The position numbers and the translations under genes were made by a program. A stretch of DNA of 26,733 nucleotides from Bacillota bacterium (GTDB lineage: Bacteria; Bacillota; Clostridia; Christensenellales; CAG-138), in assembly GCA_023399275.1 (NCBI GenBank), contig JAEWQH010000033.1, positions 1 to 26,733 on the forward strand, read 5' to 3'. Under the pieces are notes generated by a model that had not been told where the DNA came from, ran no database searches, and was given only the letters and a program-made list of their open reading frames with translations. Positions 7,451-15,202 of the stretch are shown one piece after another (position 1 is the stretch's first letter; every line of letters begins with the position of its first letter).

Positions 7451-8539
7451 ATGAGAAAGCTCATTTCCGTCGGCATGGCGACGCTGGCATCGATTCTGCT
7501 GATTCTGATCGTGGTGTTTACCTCGATCGGGCTCGTCGTCAACGACGAGACATTTGTCAACAACGAGTTTACAAAGCTGGCCATCAGCTCCAAGATGGGC
7601 ATCAGCAACTCTGACCTCGTCGCGTCTTTCAACCGCCTCGTGGACTATATGGAGGGGGATGCGGACGATATCAATATCGCGGTCACGATCAACGGCGAGC
7701 AGGCGCAGATGTTCGACTACCCGCAGGAGGCGGAGCACATGGCCGACGTGCGCCAGCTCTATACGACGATCGCTTCCTATCGGGACATCGGCGTGCTGGT
7801 CATGCTGATTCTCTTCCTCTTTGCGGCGGTGACGAATTTTCACAAAGCGCCGCAGTACATCGCGCAGGGATACCTCTCCGGCTCATTCGTATTCCTGCTG
7901 ATCTTCGGTTTTCTCGGCACCTGGGCTGCGCTCGATTTTTCGAATTTCTGGACGTTTTTTCACGAGATGCTCTTCTGGAACGACCTGTGGCTCTTCGACG
8001 GAACGCAGAGCCGCATGATCAATATGCTGCCGGAGAGCATCTTTGCGGATATCGTCGGGCGGGTAGGGCTCTACGCGGGCATCGTCATCGCCGCACTGAT
8101 CGCGCTGAGCATACTCGCGCTCGTGTTTTCTTCCGACGCGTACAAGCATCGCCGCGCGGCCACGCTGGCGCGCAAGAAGGCGCGTGAAAACGCCTCCGCC
8201 GCGCGCAAAAAAGCGCGTCTGGACGCCAAGCGCGCCCTGGAGGAGGACAAACGCCTCGCCGAAAAACGCGCCCGCGCCGCTGCCGCCAAGGCAAAGAAGC
8301 AGGCCGCGGCGCAGACAGCGGAGCAGGAGCGTCTGCGCGAGGAGAAACGCGCGCGCAAGCGTGCCGCGGCGAAGGCCGCCGCAAAAGCGCAGCAAAGCAG
8401 CCCCGCACCGGCGCCGAAGCGCAGCGCGCAGACAACGCCGCAGGAGAAGAAGCGCAGCACGCAGCCGCAGCAAAAGACGGCGGCCAAACCGCAAAAGAAG
8501 GCAAACGTGCATGACGACACGGGCTTTCTGGATGACTGA
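7451..8539 (+). CDS. TIGR01906/DUF1461-type membrane protein with a long basic Ala/Lys/Arg tail
   Basis: This is an integral membrane protein of unknown function. Four hydrophobic segments are visible at about residues 5-30, 112-130, 140-160 and 205-228. Between the third and fourth is the family-like stretch FHEMLFWNDLWLFDG, followed by MINMLPESIFADI, which I recognise from the TIGR01906 (DUF1461) proteins of Firmicutes. From about residue 232 to 345 the protein is almost only Ala, Lys, Arg, Glu and Gln, likely a helical or coiled-coil cytosolic tail, followed by an acidic end (DDTGFLDD). Usual family members are about 210-230 residues, so this tail of about 130 residues is an addition. GAAGGAG lies 10 nt before the ATG. 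tsaD follows after 39 nt and is probably co-transcribed. Confidence 0.85.
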   Translation: MRKLISVGMATLASILLILIVVFTSIGLVVNDETFVNNEFTKLAISSKMGISNSDLVASFNRLVDYMEGDADDINIAVTINGEQAQMFDYPQEAEHMADVRQLYTTIASYRDIGVLVMLILFLFAAVTNFHKAPQYIAQGYLSGSFVFLLIFGFLGTWAALDFSNFWTFFHEMLFWNDLWLFDGTQSRMINMLPESIFADIVGRVGLYAGIVIAALIALSILALVFSSDAYKHRRAATLARKKARENASAARKKARLDAKRALEEDKRLAEKRARAAAAKAKKQAAAQTAEQERLREEKRARKRAAAKAAAKAQQSSPAPAPKRSAQTTPQEKKRSTQPQQKTAAKPQKKANVHDDTGFLDD

Positions 8540-8578
8540 GCCTTCCGCAAAATCCAAACCGAGGTTGGGCGATTTTCC

Positions 8579-9664
8579 ATGACACACTACGAATGCGCCG
8601 TGCAGGATAAGCTGGCCGGTCTGCGGCAAAAGCGGCATGCGCGCATACTTGCAATCGAGACATCCTGCGACGAGACGGCCGCCGCCGTTGTGGAAAACGG
8701 GCGGACGGTGCTCTCCAACGTCGTGTATACGCAGATCCCGCTGCACGCGCCGTTTGGCGGCGTGGTGCCGGAGATCGCCTCGCGCAGCCACGTGCAGAAG
8801 ATCGGCGGCGTGGTTTTGCGCGCGCTGGAGGAAGCCGGCCTGGGGCTCGACGGGCTGGACGCCGTCGCCGTGACGAACGGGCCCGGCCTCGTGGGCGCGC
8901 TGCTGGTGGGGCTGAGCTACGCCAAGGGGCTGGCTTATGCGGCGGGGCTGCCGTTTCTCGGCGTGCATCACATCGCCTCCCACATCGCGGCGAACTACCT
9001 GAGCTATCCCGAACTGGAGCCCCCGTTTACCTGCCTCGTGGCCTCCGGCGGGCACAGCCACATCATCGTGGCGGAGGACTGCGGGCGCTACCGGCTCATC
9101 GGACGCACGCGGGACGACGCTGCGGGCGAGGCGTTTGACAAGGTTGCGCGCGCGCTGGGGCTGCCGTATCCCGGCGGACCAAACCTTGAAAGACTCGCAA
9201 TGCAGGGCGACCCGAACCGCTATCGCTTCCACTCCGCGTTCAACGAAGGCGAAGGGTTCGACTTCAGCTTCTCCGGCATCAAGACCGCGGTGGTCAACCG
9301 CCTCCACAACGCCGCCCAGGCCGGCGAGGCGGTGAACCCCGCGGATCTCGCCGCTTCGTTTCAAAAGACGGTGGTGGATATCCTCGCGGAAAAGGCCGTC
9401 CGCGCCGCGCAGGCGCAGCCCGGCGCGGCGGGCACCAAGCTCGCGCTCGCCGGCGGCGTCTCGGCCAACCGCGCGCTGCGCGCTGCCATGGAAAAGCGGA
9501 CAGAGGAAGCCGGCATCGCGTTTTACCGCCCCGATTTTGCCTATTGTACAGACAACGCTGCCATGGTCGGCAGCGCGGCCTACGGCAAGCTCCTCCACGG
9601 CCGGCCGGATGCGCTCTCGCTCAACGCCGTGCCGTATCTTTCGATCGAGGAAGCGCTCGCATAG
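8579..9664 (+). CDS. tsaD: tRNA N6-adenosine threonylcarbamoyltransferase TsaD
   Basis: TsaD transfers the threonylcarbamoyl group from its AMP adduct to A37 of ANN-decoding tRNAs (t6A), working with TsaB and TsaE in bacteria. The 361-residue protein has the ASKHA fold: ILAIETSCDETA at 23-34, the metal-binding pair His131/His135 in HHIASH, SGGHSH near 156-161, AGEAFDK near 182, AGGVSANRALR near 289 and the metal-ligand segment YCTDNAAM near 321. The first 20 or so residues, before the usual MxxLGIETSCDET start, are an extension; I see no better start with a ribosome site, and only a distant GAGG precedes this ATG. tsaB and tsaE are not in the window. The mtaB gene at 19769 acts on the t6A that this enzyme makes. 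Confidence 0.96.
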   Translation: MTHYECAVQDKLAGLRQKRHARILAIETSCDETAAAVVENGRTVLSNVVYTQIPLHAPFGGVVPEIASRSHVQKIGGVVLRALEEAGLGLDGLDAVAVTNGPGLVGALLVGLSYAKGLAYAAGLPFLGVHHIASHIAANYLSYPELEPPFTCLVASGGHSHIIVAEDCGRYRLIGRTRDDAAGEAFDKVARALGLPYPGGPNLERLAMQGDPNRYRFHSAFNEGEGFDFSFSGIKTAVVNRLHNAAQAGEAVNPADLAASFQKTVVDILAEKAVRAAQAQPGAAGTKLALAGGVSANRALRAAMEKRTEEAGIAFYRPDFAYCTDNAAMVGSAAYGKLLHGRPDALSLNAVPYLSIEEALA

Positions 9665-9681
9665 AGCGCAGTGCCATTTTT

Positions 9682-9714
9682 CGGGTGCGCATAGAACTGC
9701 GCGCCCGTTTTTTT
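9682..9714 (+). terminator. Rho-independent terminator of tsaD
   Basis: CGGGTGCGC pairs with GCGCGCCCG over 9 bp (one G-U) around an 8-nt loop and runs straight into seven T. It starts 17 nt after the tsaD stop codon. Confidence 0.9.
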
Positions 9715-9901
9715 GCATGCGCGGGTAAAAAACACGACGCCACGCAACGGTAAGTCGCCGGTTTCCCGCGCGCCCGCCAAAACGCGGCAATAACCACGGT
9801 GGGGGAACCCCATCGTCAGGAGAAGGATTTTTACCATGTTTTTGTCTCGTTTGGTCTTTTACAATGTAGTTTTGACTGCAAAACTTGCAAAATTCGCAGT
9901 A

Positions 9902-9935
9902 CACACTTCCGCCATATTTGCATAGCGGATGTGTG
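9902..9935. repeat. Imperfect 11-bp inverted repeat beside the DnaA-box cluster
   Basis: CACACTTCCGC and GCGGATGTGTG are complementary except for one central mismatch and are separated by 12 AT-rich nt. It lies 25 bp left of the first DnaA-like box. It could be a protein-binding site or a hairpin; no T-run follows on either strand. The DNA between the tsaD terminator and this repeat (9715-9901) shows nothing else that I can name. Confidence 0.4.
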
Positions 9936-9959
9936 CCGCGCGTAGTTTTAGAATGGAAT

Positions 9960-10085
9960 ATTTCCACAACGCCTCTTCGGTATTCAAGCGGGATTGTGTG
10001 GAAAACTTCGGAAAAACGCGCAGATCTAAGCCGAATGATGTGGATAAGTCTGTGGATGGTGTGGATAGAACCGTGAATATGCACA
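9960..10085. promoter_or_regulatory. Cluster of DnaA-box-like sites in a gene-free stretch
   Basis: The consensus box is TTATCCACA (TGTGGATAA on the other strand). One perfect box is at 10039-10047. Single-mismatch copies are at 9997-10005 (TGTGGAAAA) and 10060-10068 (TGTGGATAG). Two-mismatch copies are at 10051-10059, 9960-9968 and 10077-10085. The three boxes at 10039, 10051 and 10060 are in the same orientation at 12- and 9-bp steps. The flanks on the left are AT-rich for this genome. The whole gap from tsaD to the TVP38 gene (9665-10242) has no convincing coding frame. No dnaA or dnaN gene is nearby, so this looks like a secondary DnaA-binding locus, not the main origin. Confidence 0.6.
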
Positions 10086-10122
10086 AAAAAGCGAAGAATA
10101 TCTATACAGGCGGCGTTTGGCA

Positions 10123-10134
10123 GCGCATATGCGC
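10123..10134. repeat. 12-bp perfect palindrome
   Basis: GCGCATATGCGC reads the same on both strands and lies 38 bp right of the last DnaA-like box in the gene-free stretch. It may be a dimeric protein-binding site. GC-rich genomes produce such palindromes by chance fairly often. Confidence 0.3.
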
Positions 10135-10242
10135 CGATGCATGAGCGCGTGCGTTCGACTGCAAAACGCCCGTTCAAAATTGCGCTATGATGTGCGGCAT
10201 CCCTCCCCCGCCGTGCCGCCGTTCTTGGCCGCAAAACCGGAC

Positions 10243-11055
10243 CTAGGGGCGCGCGCAGGGTCCTTCCGGCGCGTCCTGCACGACGGCGCTTTCCTCCGTG
10301 CGGTACTCCGGCAGAGGCCGGCTCGCAAGCAGCGCCCCCGCTTCATGCAGAGCACGCTTCTTCTGCGCGCGCTGATAGAGAAGGATGCCGATGCCCGAGG
10401 CGAGCGCGGTCGCGGCGAAGACGATGATGGCGAGGCCGTATCGGCCCAGCCCCAGCGCGCTGCCGCTGATGGTGGAGGTCAGTATGGACGGGATCCGCGC
10501 GATGCTGGTGAGTACCACCCACGGCACCAGGCGGATCTTCGTAAGCCCCGCGGCATAGGTCAGCAGGTCCTTTGGCGTGCCGGGGATCAAAAACAGGAGA
10601 AACGCGGTGATGTTAAGCGTCTTTTCGTCGTGCAGATACTTGAGCGCATCGATCCGTTCGCGCGGAAAGAAGATCTCAACCGCCCGGACGCCGACCTTGC
10701 GCACGAAGAGAAACACGATCGTCGTGCCGAGCACGAGTCCGAGCCAAACCAGCACAGTACCCCAGAGCGTGCCGAAGGCGTAACCCGCGGCGATCTCAAA
10801 CGGCTCGGCCGGAATAAACGCAATGATCACCTGCAGCATCATAACGCCGATAAACAGCGCCCGGCCCCAGAATCCGCGCGCATCCACCCATGCACGAAAC
10901 GCCGCCGGCTCGCCCAGCGTGCGGATGATCGGCCCGCCGACGAACACCGCCAGCAGCGCGAGTACGAGGAAAAACACCACAACCGAAGCAACGGCGAGCC
11001 GCTTTTGCCATCGCGCGGCGATCGAACGGGGTTTGGTCGAATCTGTCTGTTGCAT
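10243..11055 (-). CDS. TVP38/TMEM64 (VTT/DedA-like) family membrane protein
   Basis: This is a polytopic inner-membrane protein of 270 residues of the VTT (formerly SNARE-associated) family. Related DedA/TMEM41-type proteins are lipid scramblases or flippases; this family member's substrate is unknown. There is a first membrane helix at about residues 18-40, then the core with FIPAEPFEIAAGYAFG near 80-95 (re-entrant motif) and LIPGTPKDLLTYAAG near 156-170. A last helix lies at about 210-235, and the C-terminal tail is hydrophilic. The start at 11055 is the first ATG; the open frame extends to a TTG 10 codons earlier that has no ribosome site. No Shine-Dalgarno precedes this ATG, but a TATACT lies 7 nt upstream, so the mRNA may be leaderless. 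It is divergent from the MFS gene. Confidence 0.88.
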   Translation of the reverse strand: MQQTDSTKPRSIAARWQKRLAVASVVVFFLVLALLAVFVGGPIIRTLGEPAAFRAWVDARGFWGRALFIGVMMLQVIIAFIPAEPFEIAAGYAFGTLWGTVLVWLGLVLGTTIVFLFVRKVGVRAVEIFFPRERIDALKYLHDEKTLNITAFLLFLIPGTPKDLLTYAAGLTKIRLVPWVVLTSIARIPSILTSTISGSALGLGRYGLAIIVFAATALASGIGILLYQRAQKKRALHEAGALLASRPLPEYRTEESAVVQDAPEGPCARP

Positions 11056-11062
11056 AGCAAAG

Positions 11063-11068
11063 AGTATA
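11063..11068 (-). promoter_or_regulatory. -10 element abutting the TVP38 start codon
   Basis: TATACT on the minus strand ends 7 nt before the ATG at 11055. I cannot find a good -35 at 16-18 bp. If used, transcription would begin at about the start codon, giving a leaderless mRNA. Confidence 0.4.
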
Positions 11069-11189
11069 CCTGAATCACGCGGCAAACGCCACGACGCCGC
11101 GGCAACATTTTTGTGAACGCGCAGGTGCGGTTTTCATGTAACGATCCTTTTTGATTTGAGCATTTTTTCGCCGTGCGGCAAACTGCCCC

Positions 11190-11218
11190 TTTTCAAGTGC
11201 GGCAAAACCCGGTAGAAT
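11190..11218 (+). promoter_or_regulatory. Promoter of the MFS gene, leaderless configuration
   Basis: TTTTCA (11190-11195, 4/6 match) and TAGAAT (11213-11218, 5/6 match) are separated by 17 bp. The -10 ends 6 nt before the ATG at 11225, so the first transcribed base would be the A of the ATG. No Shine-Dalgarno exists upstream of this ATG. Confidence 0.55.
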
Positions 11219-11224
11219 ACGCGC

Positions 11225-12415
11225 ATGGCTACCATTTTACTTGTCATCATCTATCTCGCGTTCATCAGCCTCGGCCTTCCGGATTCGCTGCTCGGCGCGG
11301 CGTGGCCCGTGGCCTATGCGCAGCTGGGCGCGCCCGTCTCCTACGCGGGATTCGTCTCCATCGGCATCACGATCGGCACGGTGGTCTCCAGCCTCATATC
11401 CGTCCGCGTCATCCGGCGCTTCGGCACGGGCGGGGTGACCGCGGCATGCGTGCTGCTCACCGCGTGCGCGCTGCTGGCGATCTCGTTTACGAATAGCTTC
11501 GTCGTGCTGCTGCTGCTCGCCGTGCCGCTCGGGCTGGGCGGCGGCGCGATAGACGCGGCGCTGAACAACTACGTGGCGCTGCACTACAAGGCGAGCCACA
11601 TGAGCTTTCTGCATAGCTTCTGGGGCGTCGGGGCGACGATCAGCCCGCTGATCATGTCCCACTTCCTCAAACAAAACGGCAACTGGCAGGGGGGCTATCG
11701 GCTGGTCTCCATCCTCCAGCTCTCGCTGGCGTTGGTCATGTTTCTCACGCTGCCGCTCTGGGGCAGGGTGTCCCACGCCTCGCAGGACGAGCTGCTGGGC
11801 GGGCCGATCGAGATCGACAACCGCGCGGCAATCCGGAGGCGCGGCGCGATCTACGCGGTGCTATCCTTCTTCTTTTACTGTGCGGGCGAGGCCAGCGTCG
11901 GCCTTTGGGCGGCGACGTATTTTGTGGATGTACGCGGCGTCGATCCGAGCGTGGCCGCAAGCTGGGGCTCGCTGTTCTTCTTCGGCATCATGGGTGGGCG
12001 GATGCTCTCGGGGGTGTTTGCCGTTCGGGTGCGGGAGCGGACGCTGATCCACGCGGGGCTGCTGATCGCGGCGCTTGGCGCGCTGCTGCTTGCGCTTCCA
12101 CTATCGCAAGGGTTCTCGCTCGCGGGACTGCTGCTCTTCGGTCTGGGCTGCGCGCCGGTGTTTCCAAACCTCATCCACATTACGCCCCGGCGCTTCGGCG
12201 CGGCATATTCCCAGGCGGTCATCGGCCTGCAGATGGCCGCGGCGTACCTCGGCGCAACGCTCATGCCGCCGCTCGTCGGGCTGGCCGGAGAGCGGATCGG
12301 CTTCTCCTGGCTGCCGTACTATCTGTTTGGCTGCCTTGTGCTGCTGTATCTGAGCATCCTCGTGTGTGACCGCAAAACGGGATTTGAGCCAAAAAAAACG
12401 CAGGCGGCGGCCTGA
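11225..12415 (+). CDS. Major facilitator superfamily transporter (fucose-permease-like)
   Basis: This is a 396-residue secondary transporter of the inner membrane with about 12 hydrophobic helices in two halves. The N-terminal stretch FISLGLPDSLLGAAWP is typical of the MFS group often annotated as fucose permease-like. Gly-rich helix GLGGGAIDAALNNY near 104-117 and FLHSFWGVGATISP near 129-142 fit the same group. A hydrophilic loop at about 180-205 links the halves. The substrate cannot be told from sequence; no sugar-use genes are nearby. The protein begins directly at the first helix, which supports the ATG at 11225 even though there is no ribosome site. The gene ends before a strong hairpin terminator shared with uvrB. 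Confidence 0.9.
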   Translation: MATILLVIIYLAFISLGLPDSLLGAAWPVAYAQLGAPVSYAGFVSIGITIGTVVSSLISVRVIRRFGTGGVTAACVLLTACALLAISFTNSFVVLLLLAVPLGLGGGAIDAALNNYVALHYKASHMSFLHSFWGVGATISPLIMSHFLKQNGNWQGGYRLVSILQLSLALVMFLTLPLWGRVSHASQDELLGGPIEIDNRAAIRRRGAIYAVLSFFFYCAGEASVGLWAATYFVDVRGVDPSVAASWGSLFFFGIMGGRMLSGVFAVRVRERTLIHAGLLIAALGALLLALPLSQGFSLAGLLLFGLGCAPVFPNLIHITPRRFGAAYSQAVIGLQMAAAYLGATLMPPLVGLAGERIGFSWLPYYLFGCLVLLYLSILVCDRKTGFEPKKTQAAA

Positions 12416-12438
12416 ACGAACGAATCGATCAGAGAAAT

Positions 12439-12468
12439 AAACGGCGCGGGTGAGCTCCCGCGCCGTTT
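12439..12468. terminator. Bidirectional terminator between MFS and uvrB
   Basis: AAACGGCGCGGG and CCCGCGCCGTTT pair perfectly over 12 bp around a 6-nt loop. The genes converge here: MFS ends at 12415 and uvrB at 12500. Only three T follow directly on either strand, but the stem is very stable. Confidence 0.75.
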
Positions 12469-12499
12469 CGCTTCGATGCGGCAAATCCCGCCGCGATCT

Positions 12500-14527
12500 C
12501 TATTTTCTCGATCGGCCCCTGTTGCGCTTCTTGGCACCGATGGTGCCGGGCTTTGCCTTTGCGGCGCGCTCGAGCGCCTCCTCGCCGGAGAGCTTGCGGA
12601 TCTCGTCGCGCAGCTTGGCCGCGTGTTCAAACTCCAGCTCCCGTGCCGCGGCGCGCATCTCCTCGGTGAGCATCTTGACGCGCGCGGCCTTTTCCTCCGC
12701 GCTCATCTCGTCAGCCATATCCGCCACCTTTGTGGTGATCAGCAGCGTTTCGCGGACGGCTTTTTGAATGCTCTGCGGCGTGATGCCGTGTTCCTCGTTG
12801 AACGCCCTCTGAATCGTCCTGCGGCGCTCGGTCTCGTCCATAGCATATTTCATGCTCGGCGTGATCGCGTCCGCGTAGAGAATGACCTTGCCTTCCACGT
12901 TTCGCGCCGCGCGGCCAATGGTCTGCACGAGGCTCGTGGACGAGCGGAGAAAGCCCTCTTTATCCGCGTCCAGAATCGCAACAAGCCCCACCTCTGGCAA
13001 GTCCAACCCCTCTCGAAGCAAGTTGATCCCCACCAATACGTCGAAATCACCCAGCCGCAGGTCGCGAATGATCTCCATCCGCTCGATGGTCTCGATGTCC
13101 GCGTGCATATAGCGCACCCGCACGCCCATGCCGTCGAGATACTCCGTCAGATCCTCCGCCATACGCTTGGTCAACGTGGTCACCAGCGTGCGGTAGCCTC
13201 TCTGCGCCTGCATGCGCACCTCCCCAAGCAGGTCGTCAATCTGTCCTTTCACGGGTCTGACCTCCACTTCCGGATCGATCAGGCCTGTTGGCCGGATGAT
13301 TTGCTCCACTACCTGCGTGGCACGCTTCAGCTCATACTCCGCCGGCGTGGCGGAGACGCAGATCATCTGCGGGATGCGCGCCTCAAACTCGGGGAACTTC
13401 AGCGGGCGGTTATCAAACGCGCTGGGGATGCGAAAGCCGTAGTCCACCAGCGCGGTCTTTCGGGCGAGGTCGCCGCGGTACATGGCGCCGATCTGCGGGA
13501 TGGTCACATGGCTCTCGTCCACAAACAGCAGAAAATCTTTGGGGAAGTAGTCGATCAGCGTAAACGGCGGCTGGCCGGGCTTACGTCCGTCAAAGTAGCG
13601 CGAGTAATTCTCGATGCCGTTGCAATAGCCGATCTCGCGCATCATTTCGATGTCGTACTGCGTGCGTTGCTCGATGCGTTGCGCCTCGATCAGCCGGTCC
13701 ATGCGCAAAAACTCGTCCCGCCGCGCCAGTGCGTCGCTCCAGATGGTGTCGATGGCGGCTTCGAGCTTATCCCGGCTCGTAGCATAGTGCGACGCGGGAA
13801 AAACTGCGATGTGCGAACGCTCGCCAACCAGCTCGCCGGTGAGCGAGTTGATCTCCACGATGCGCTCCACCTCGTCGCCGAAGAACTCCACGCGCACCGC
13901 CGTGCCTGCGCTGGAGATCGGGTAGATATCCAGCACATCCCCGCGCACGCGAAATGTGCCGCGCGAAAAATCGAGATCGTTTCGCTGAAACTGGATATCC
14001 ACGAGCTTGCGCATGACGTCGTCCCTGGCGATCTGCATGCCCTTGCGCAGAGAGACGGACATGCGCATATACTCCTCCGGGTCGCCCAGCGCATAGATGC
14101 AGGAGACGGAGGAGACGATGATCACATCCCGCCGCTCGTTGAGCGCGCTGGTCGCGCTGTAGCGCAGACGATCGATCTCCTCGTTGATATCCACCGTCTT
14201 TTCGATATAGGTATCCGAGGAGGGGATGTATGCCTCCGGTTGATAATAGTCGTAATAGCTGACGAAGTACTCCACCGCGCTGTCGGGGAAAAACTCGCGG
14301 AATTCGGCGCAGAGCTGCGCCGCGAGCGTCTTGTTGTGCGCGATGACCAGCGTGGGTTTTTGCACGCGCTCGATCACCTTCGCCATGGTGTAGGTTTTCC
14401 CGCTGCCGGTGACGCCGAGCAGCACCTGCTCCTTGTCGCCGCGCAAAACGCCCTCCGCAAGGCGGTCTATGGCCTGCGGCTGGTCGCCCGCGGGCGCGTA
14501 TTCGGATACCAGCTTGAACTCGTTCAT
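12500..14527 (-). CDS. uvrB: Excinuclease ABC subunit B (UvrB)
   Basis: UvrB is the damage-verifying helicase-like subunit of nucleotide excision repair; it is loaded by UvrA and then recruits UvrC. The 675-residue protein is complete. Walker A GVTGSGKT is at 38-45 and the beta-hairpin region YYDYYQPEAYIPSSDTYIEK is near 92-111. Helicase motif DESH, the SATPA motif and QTIGRAARN follow in order. The C-terminal UVR domain (ARELEFEHAAKLRDEIRKL) lies near 627-645, and a basic tail ends the protein. The start at 14527 matches the family N-terminus; it has no Shine-Dalgarno of its own but its ATG overlaps the stop of the upstream Dabb gene (ATGA), so it is translationally coupled. No LexA-type box was seen upstream of this operon. 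uvrA and uvrC are not in the window. Confidence 0.97.
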   Translation of the reverse strand: MNEFKLVSEYAPAGDQPQAIDRLAEGVLRGDKEQVLLGVTGSGKTYTMAKVIERVQKPTLVIAHNKTLAAQLCAEFREFFPDSAVEYFVSYYDYYQPEAYIPSSDTYIEKTVDINEEIDRLRYSATSALNERRDVIIVSSVSCIYALGDPEEYMRMSVSLRKGMQIARDDVMRKLVDIQFQRNDLDFSRGTFRVRGDVLDIYPISSAGTAVRVEFFGDEVERIVEINSLTGELVGERSHIAVFPASHYATSRDKLEAAIDTIWSDALARRDEFLRMDRLIEAQRIEQRTQYDIEMMREIGYCNGIENYSRYFDGRKPGQPPFTLIDYFPKDFLLFVDESHVTIPQIGAMYRGDLARKTALVDYGFRIPSAFDNRPLKFPEFEARIPQMICVSATPAEYELKRATQVVEQIIRPTGLIDPEVEVRPVKGQIDDLLGEVRMQAQRGYRTLVTTLTKRMAEDLTEYLDGMGVRVRYMHADIETIERMEIIRDLRLGDFDVLVGINLLREGLDLPEVGLVAILDADKEGFLRSSTSLVQTIGRAARNVEGKVILYADAITPSMKYAMDETERRRTIQRAFNEEHGITPQSIQKAVRETLLITTKVADMADEMSAEEKAARVKMLTEEMRAAARELEFEHAAKLRDEIRKLSGEEALERAAKAKPGTIGAKKRNRGRSRK

Positions 14528-14814
14528 GGAATTTCGTATACGACAGTCTTGCCGTCGACGCGGTGCGCGTAGATGTATTCGCGCGCCTCTTCGTGCGCGG
14601 GGTGCTTGTCGTAGATCTCGATAGCGTCCAGGTCGGCAAACGTGCACGTCAGCGCGAGGTCATAGCTGCGCGCACCATTGTGCCAGATATCCGCGCCGGT
14701 CTCCATCGAGAGAATCTCGGGGATCTGCCCCACCATGCCGTGAAGCTTTTCGACGACCGTCGGCAGGCATTCCTCCGGGTCGCGAAACTTGAAGAGTACG
14801 ATGTATTTGAGCAT
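14524..14814 (-). CDS. Dabb-domain (stress-responsive alpha/beta barrel) protein
   Basis: This small cytosolic protein of 96 residues fits the Dabb family (dimeric alpha-beta barrel). Some members are stress-induced and a few are cyclases or dehydratases, but for most bacterial ones the role is unknown. The strands LKYIVLFKF at the N-terminus, the central SMETGADIWHNGARSYDLAL and the family signature YDKHPAHEEAREYI at about 68-81 are visible. AGGAG lies 8 nt before the ATG. Its stop overlaps the uvrB start (ATGA), which ties its translation to uvrB. It is a paralogue of the next gene upstream, which shares HPAHExAR and AHR in the same positions. Confidence 0.88.
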   Translation of the reverse strand: MLKYIVLFKFRDPEECLPTVVEKLHGMVGQIPEILSMETGADIWHNGARSYDLALTCTFADLDAIEIYDKHPAHEEAREYIYAHRVDGKTVVYEIP

Positions 14815-14869
14815 TCCGTGCGCTCCTTTCGTCTGCAGCGGCGGCCGGTTGATCCGGCGTGTTCAAGGG

Positions 14870-15154
14870 CTAGTATTCGAAGTCAACCGTCGCGCTCGCC
14901 GTCCGGTGCGCCTTGATATAGGCGCGCGCCTTCTCGTGCGCGGGATGGCGGTCGTAGGCTTCGAGGTCCTCCTTCGTATCGAAGGTGACGATGAGCGCCA
15001 TATCGAAGCTGCGCTCGCTGTGCTTGAAATCGCGCCCGGTCTCGATCGAGCGGATCTGCGGCACGGTTCCCGCCAGCGCCAGCAGCATCCCGCTCGCGAT
15101 TGGGACCTGCTCGTCCGGGTTTTCAAACTTGGTGAATACGATGTGCTTGATCAT
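14870..15154 (-). CDS. Dabb-domain protein, paralogue of the downstream gene
   Basis: A 94-residue Dabb-family protein with IKHIVFTKF at the N-terminus, SIETGRDFKHSERSFDMAL in the middle and YDRHPAHEKARAYIKAHR at about 67-84. It is similar along its length to the 96-residue protein 55 nt downstream and probably arose by tandem duplication; the two could form a heterodimeric barrel. AGGAG lies 7 nt before the ATG. It is first in the apparent Dabb-Dabb-uvrB operon, with TTGACA and TATAAT boxes just upstream. Confidence 0.88.
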   Translation of the reverse strand: MIKHIVFTKFENPDEQVPIASGMLLALAGTVPQIRSIETGRDFKHSERSFDMALIVTFDTKEDLEAYDRHPAHEKARAYIKAHRTASATVDFEY

Positions 15155-15171
15155 GTCTTTTCTCCTTCATA

Positions 15172-15202
15172 ATTATAAACAATCTATCGGCAATCTTGTC
15201 AA
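15172..15202 (-). promoter_or_regulatory. Promoter of the Dabb-Dabb-uvrB operon
   Basis: On the minus strand a perfect TTGACA (15197-15202) and a perfect TATAAT (15172-15177) are 19 bp apart, longer than the usual 17. The -35 lies over the holA stop codon. I saw no LexA-type box (GAAC-N4-GTTC) near it. Confidence 0.5.

Noticed and set aside
9960..10085. This stretch, or the one at 16253-16410, as the main chromosome origin
   Set aside because: No dnaA, dnaN, rpmH or other origin neighbours and no clear AT-rich unwinding tract. A secondary DnaA site fits better.
9859..10086. A 75-codon minus-strand frame in the gene-free stretch after tsaD
   Set aside because: No ribosome site or recognisable sequence; it overlaps the DnaA-like boxes, which explain the sequence better.
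7883..10234. A 783-codon minus-strand open frame through the membrane-protein gene, tsaD and the gene-free stretch
   Set aside because: It crosses two genes with clear products, a terminator and the DnaA-box region, and its sequence is low-complexity Arg/Leu.
10190..10242. A terminator for the TVP38 gene (GCGGCA/TGCCGC repeat)
   Set aside because: The 6-bp stem has a 14-nt loop and no T-run, so it is not convincing.
11056..11085. A TTG start for the TVP38 gene at 11085
   Set aside because: It would add 10 residues, has no ribosome site and would put the -10-like TATACT inside the gene. The ATG at 11055 is simpler.
12476..14572. A 698-codon plus-strand open frame across uvrB
   Set aside because: It mirrors uvrB codons on the other strand, has no ribosome site or domain, and uvrB is certain.
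15155..15198. A LexA (SOS) box before the Dabb-Dabb-uvrB operon
   Set aside because: I looked for GAAC-N4-GTTC-like sequences on both strands and found none in this gap.
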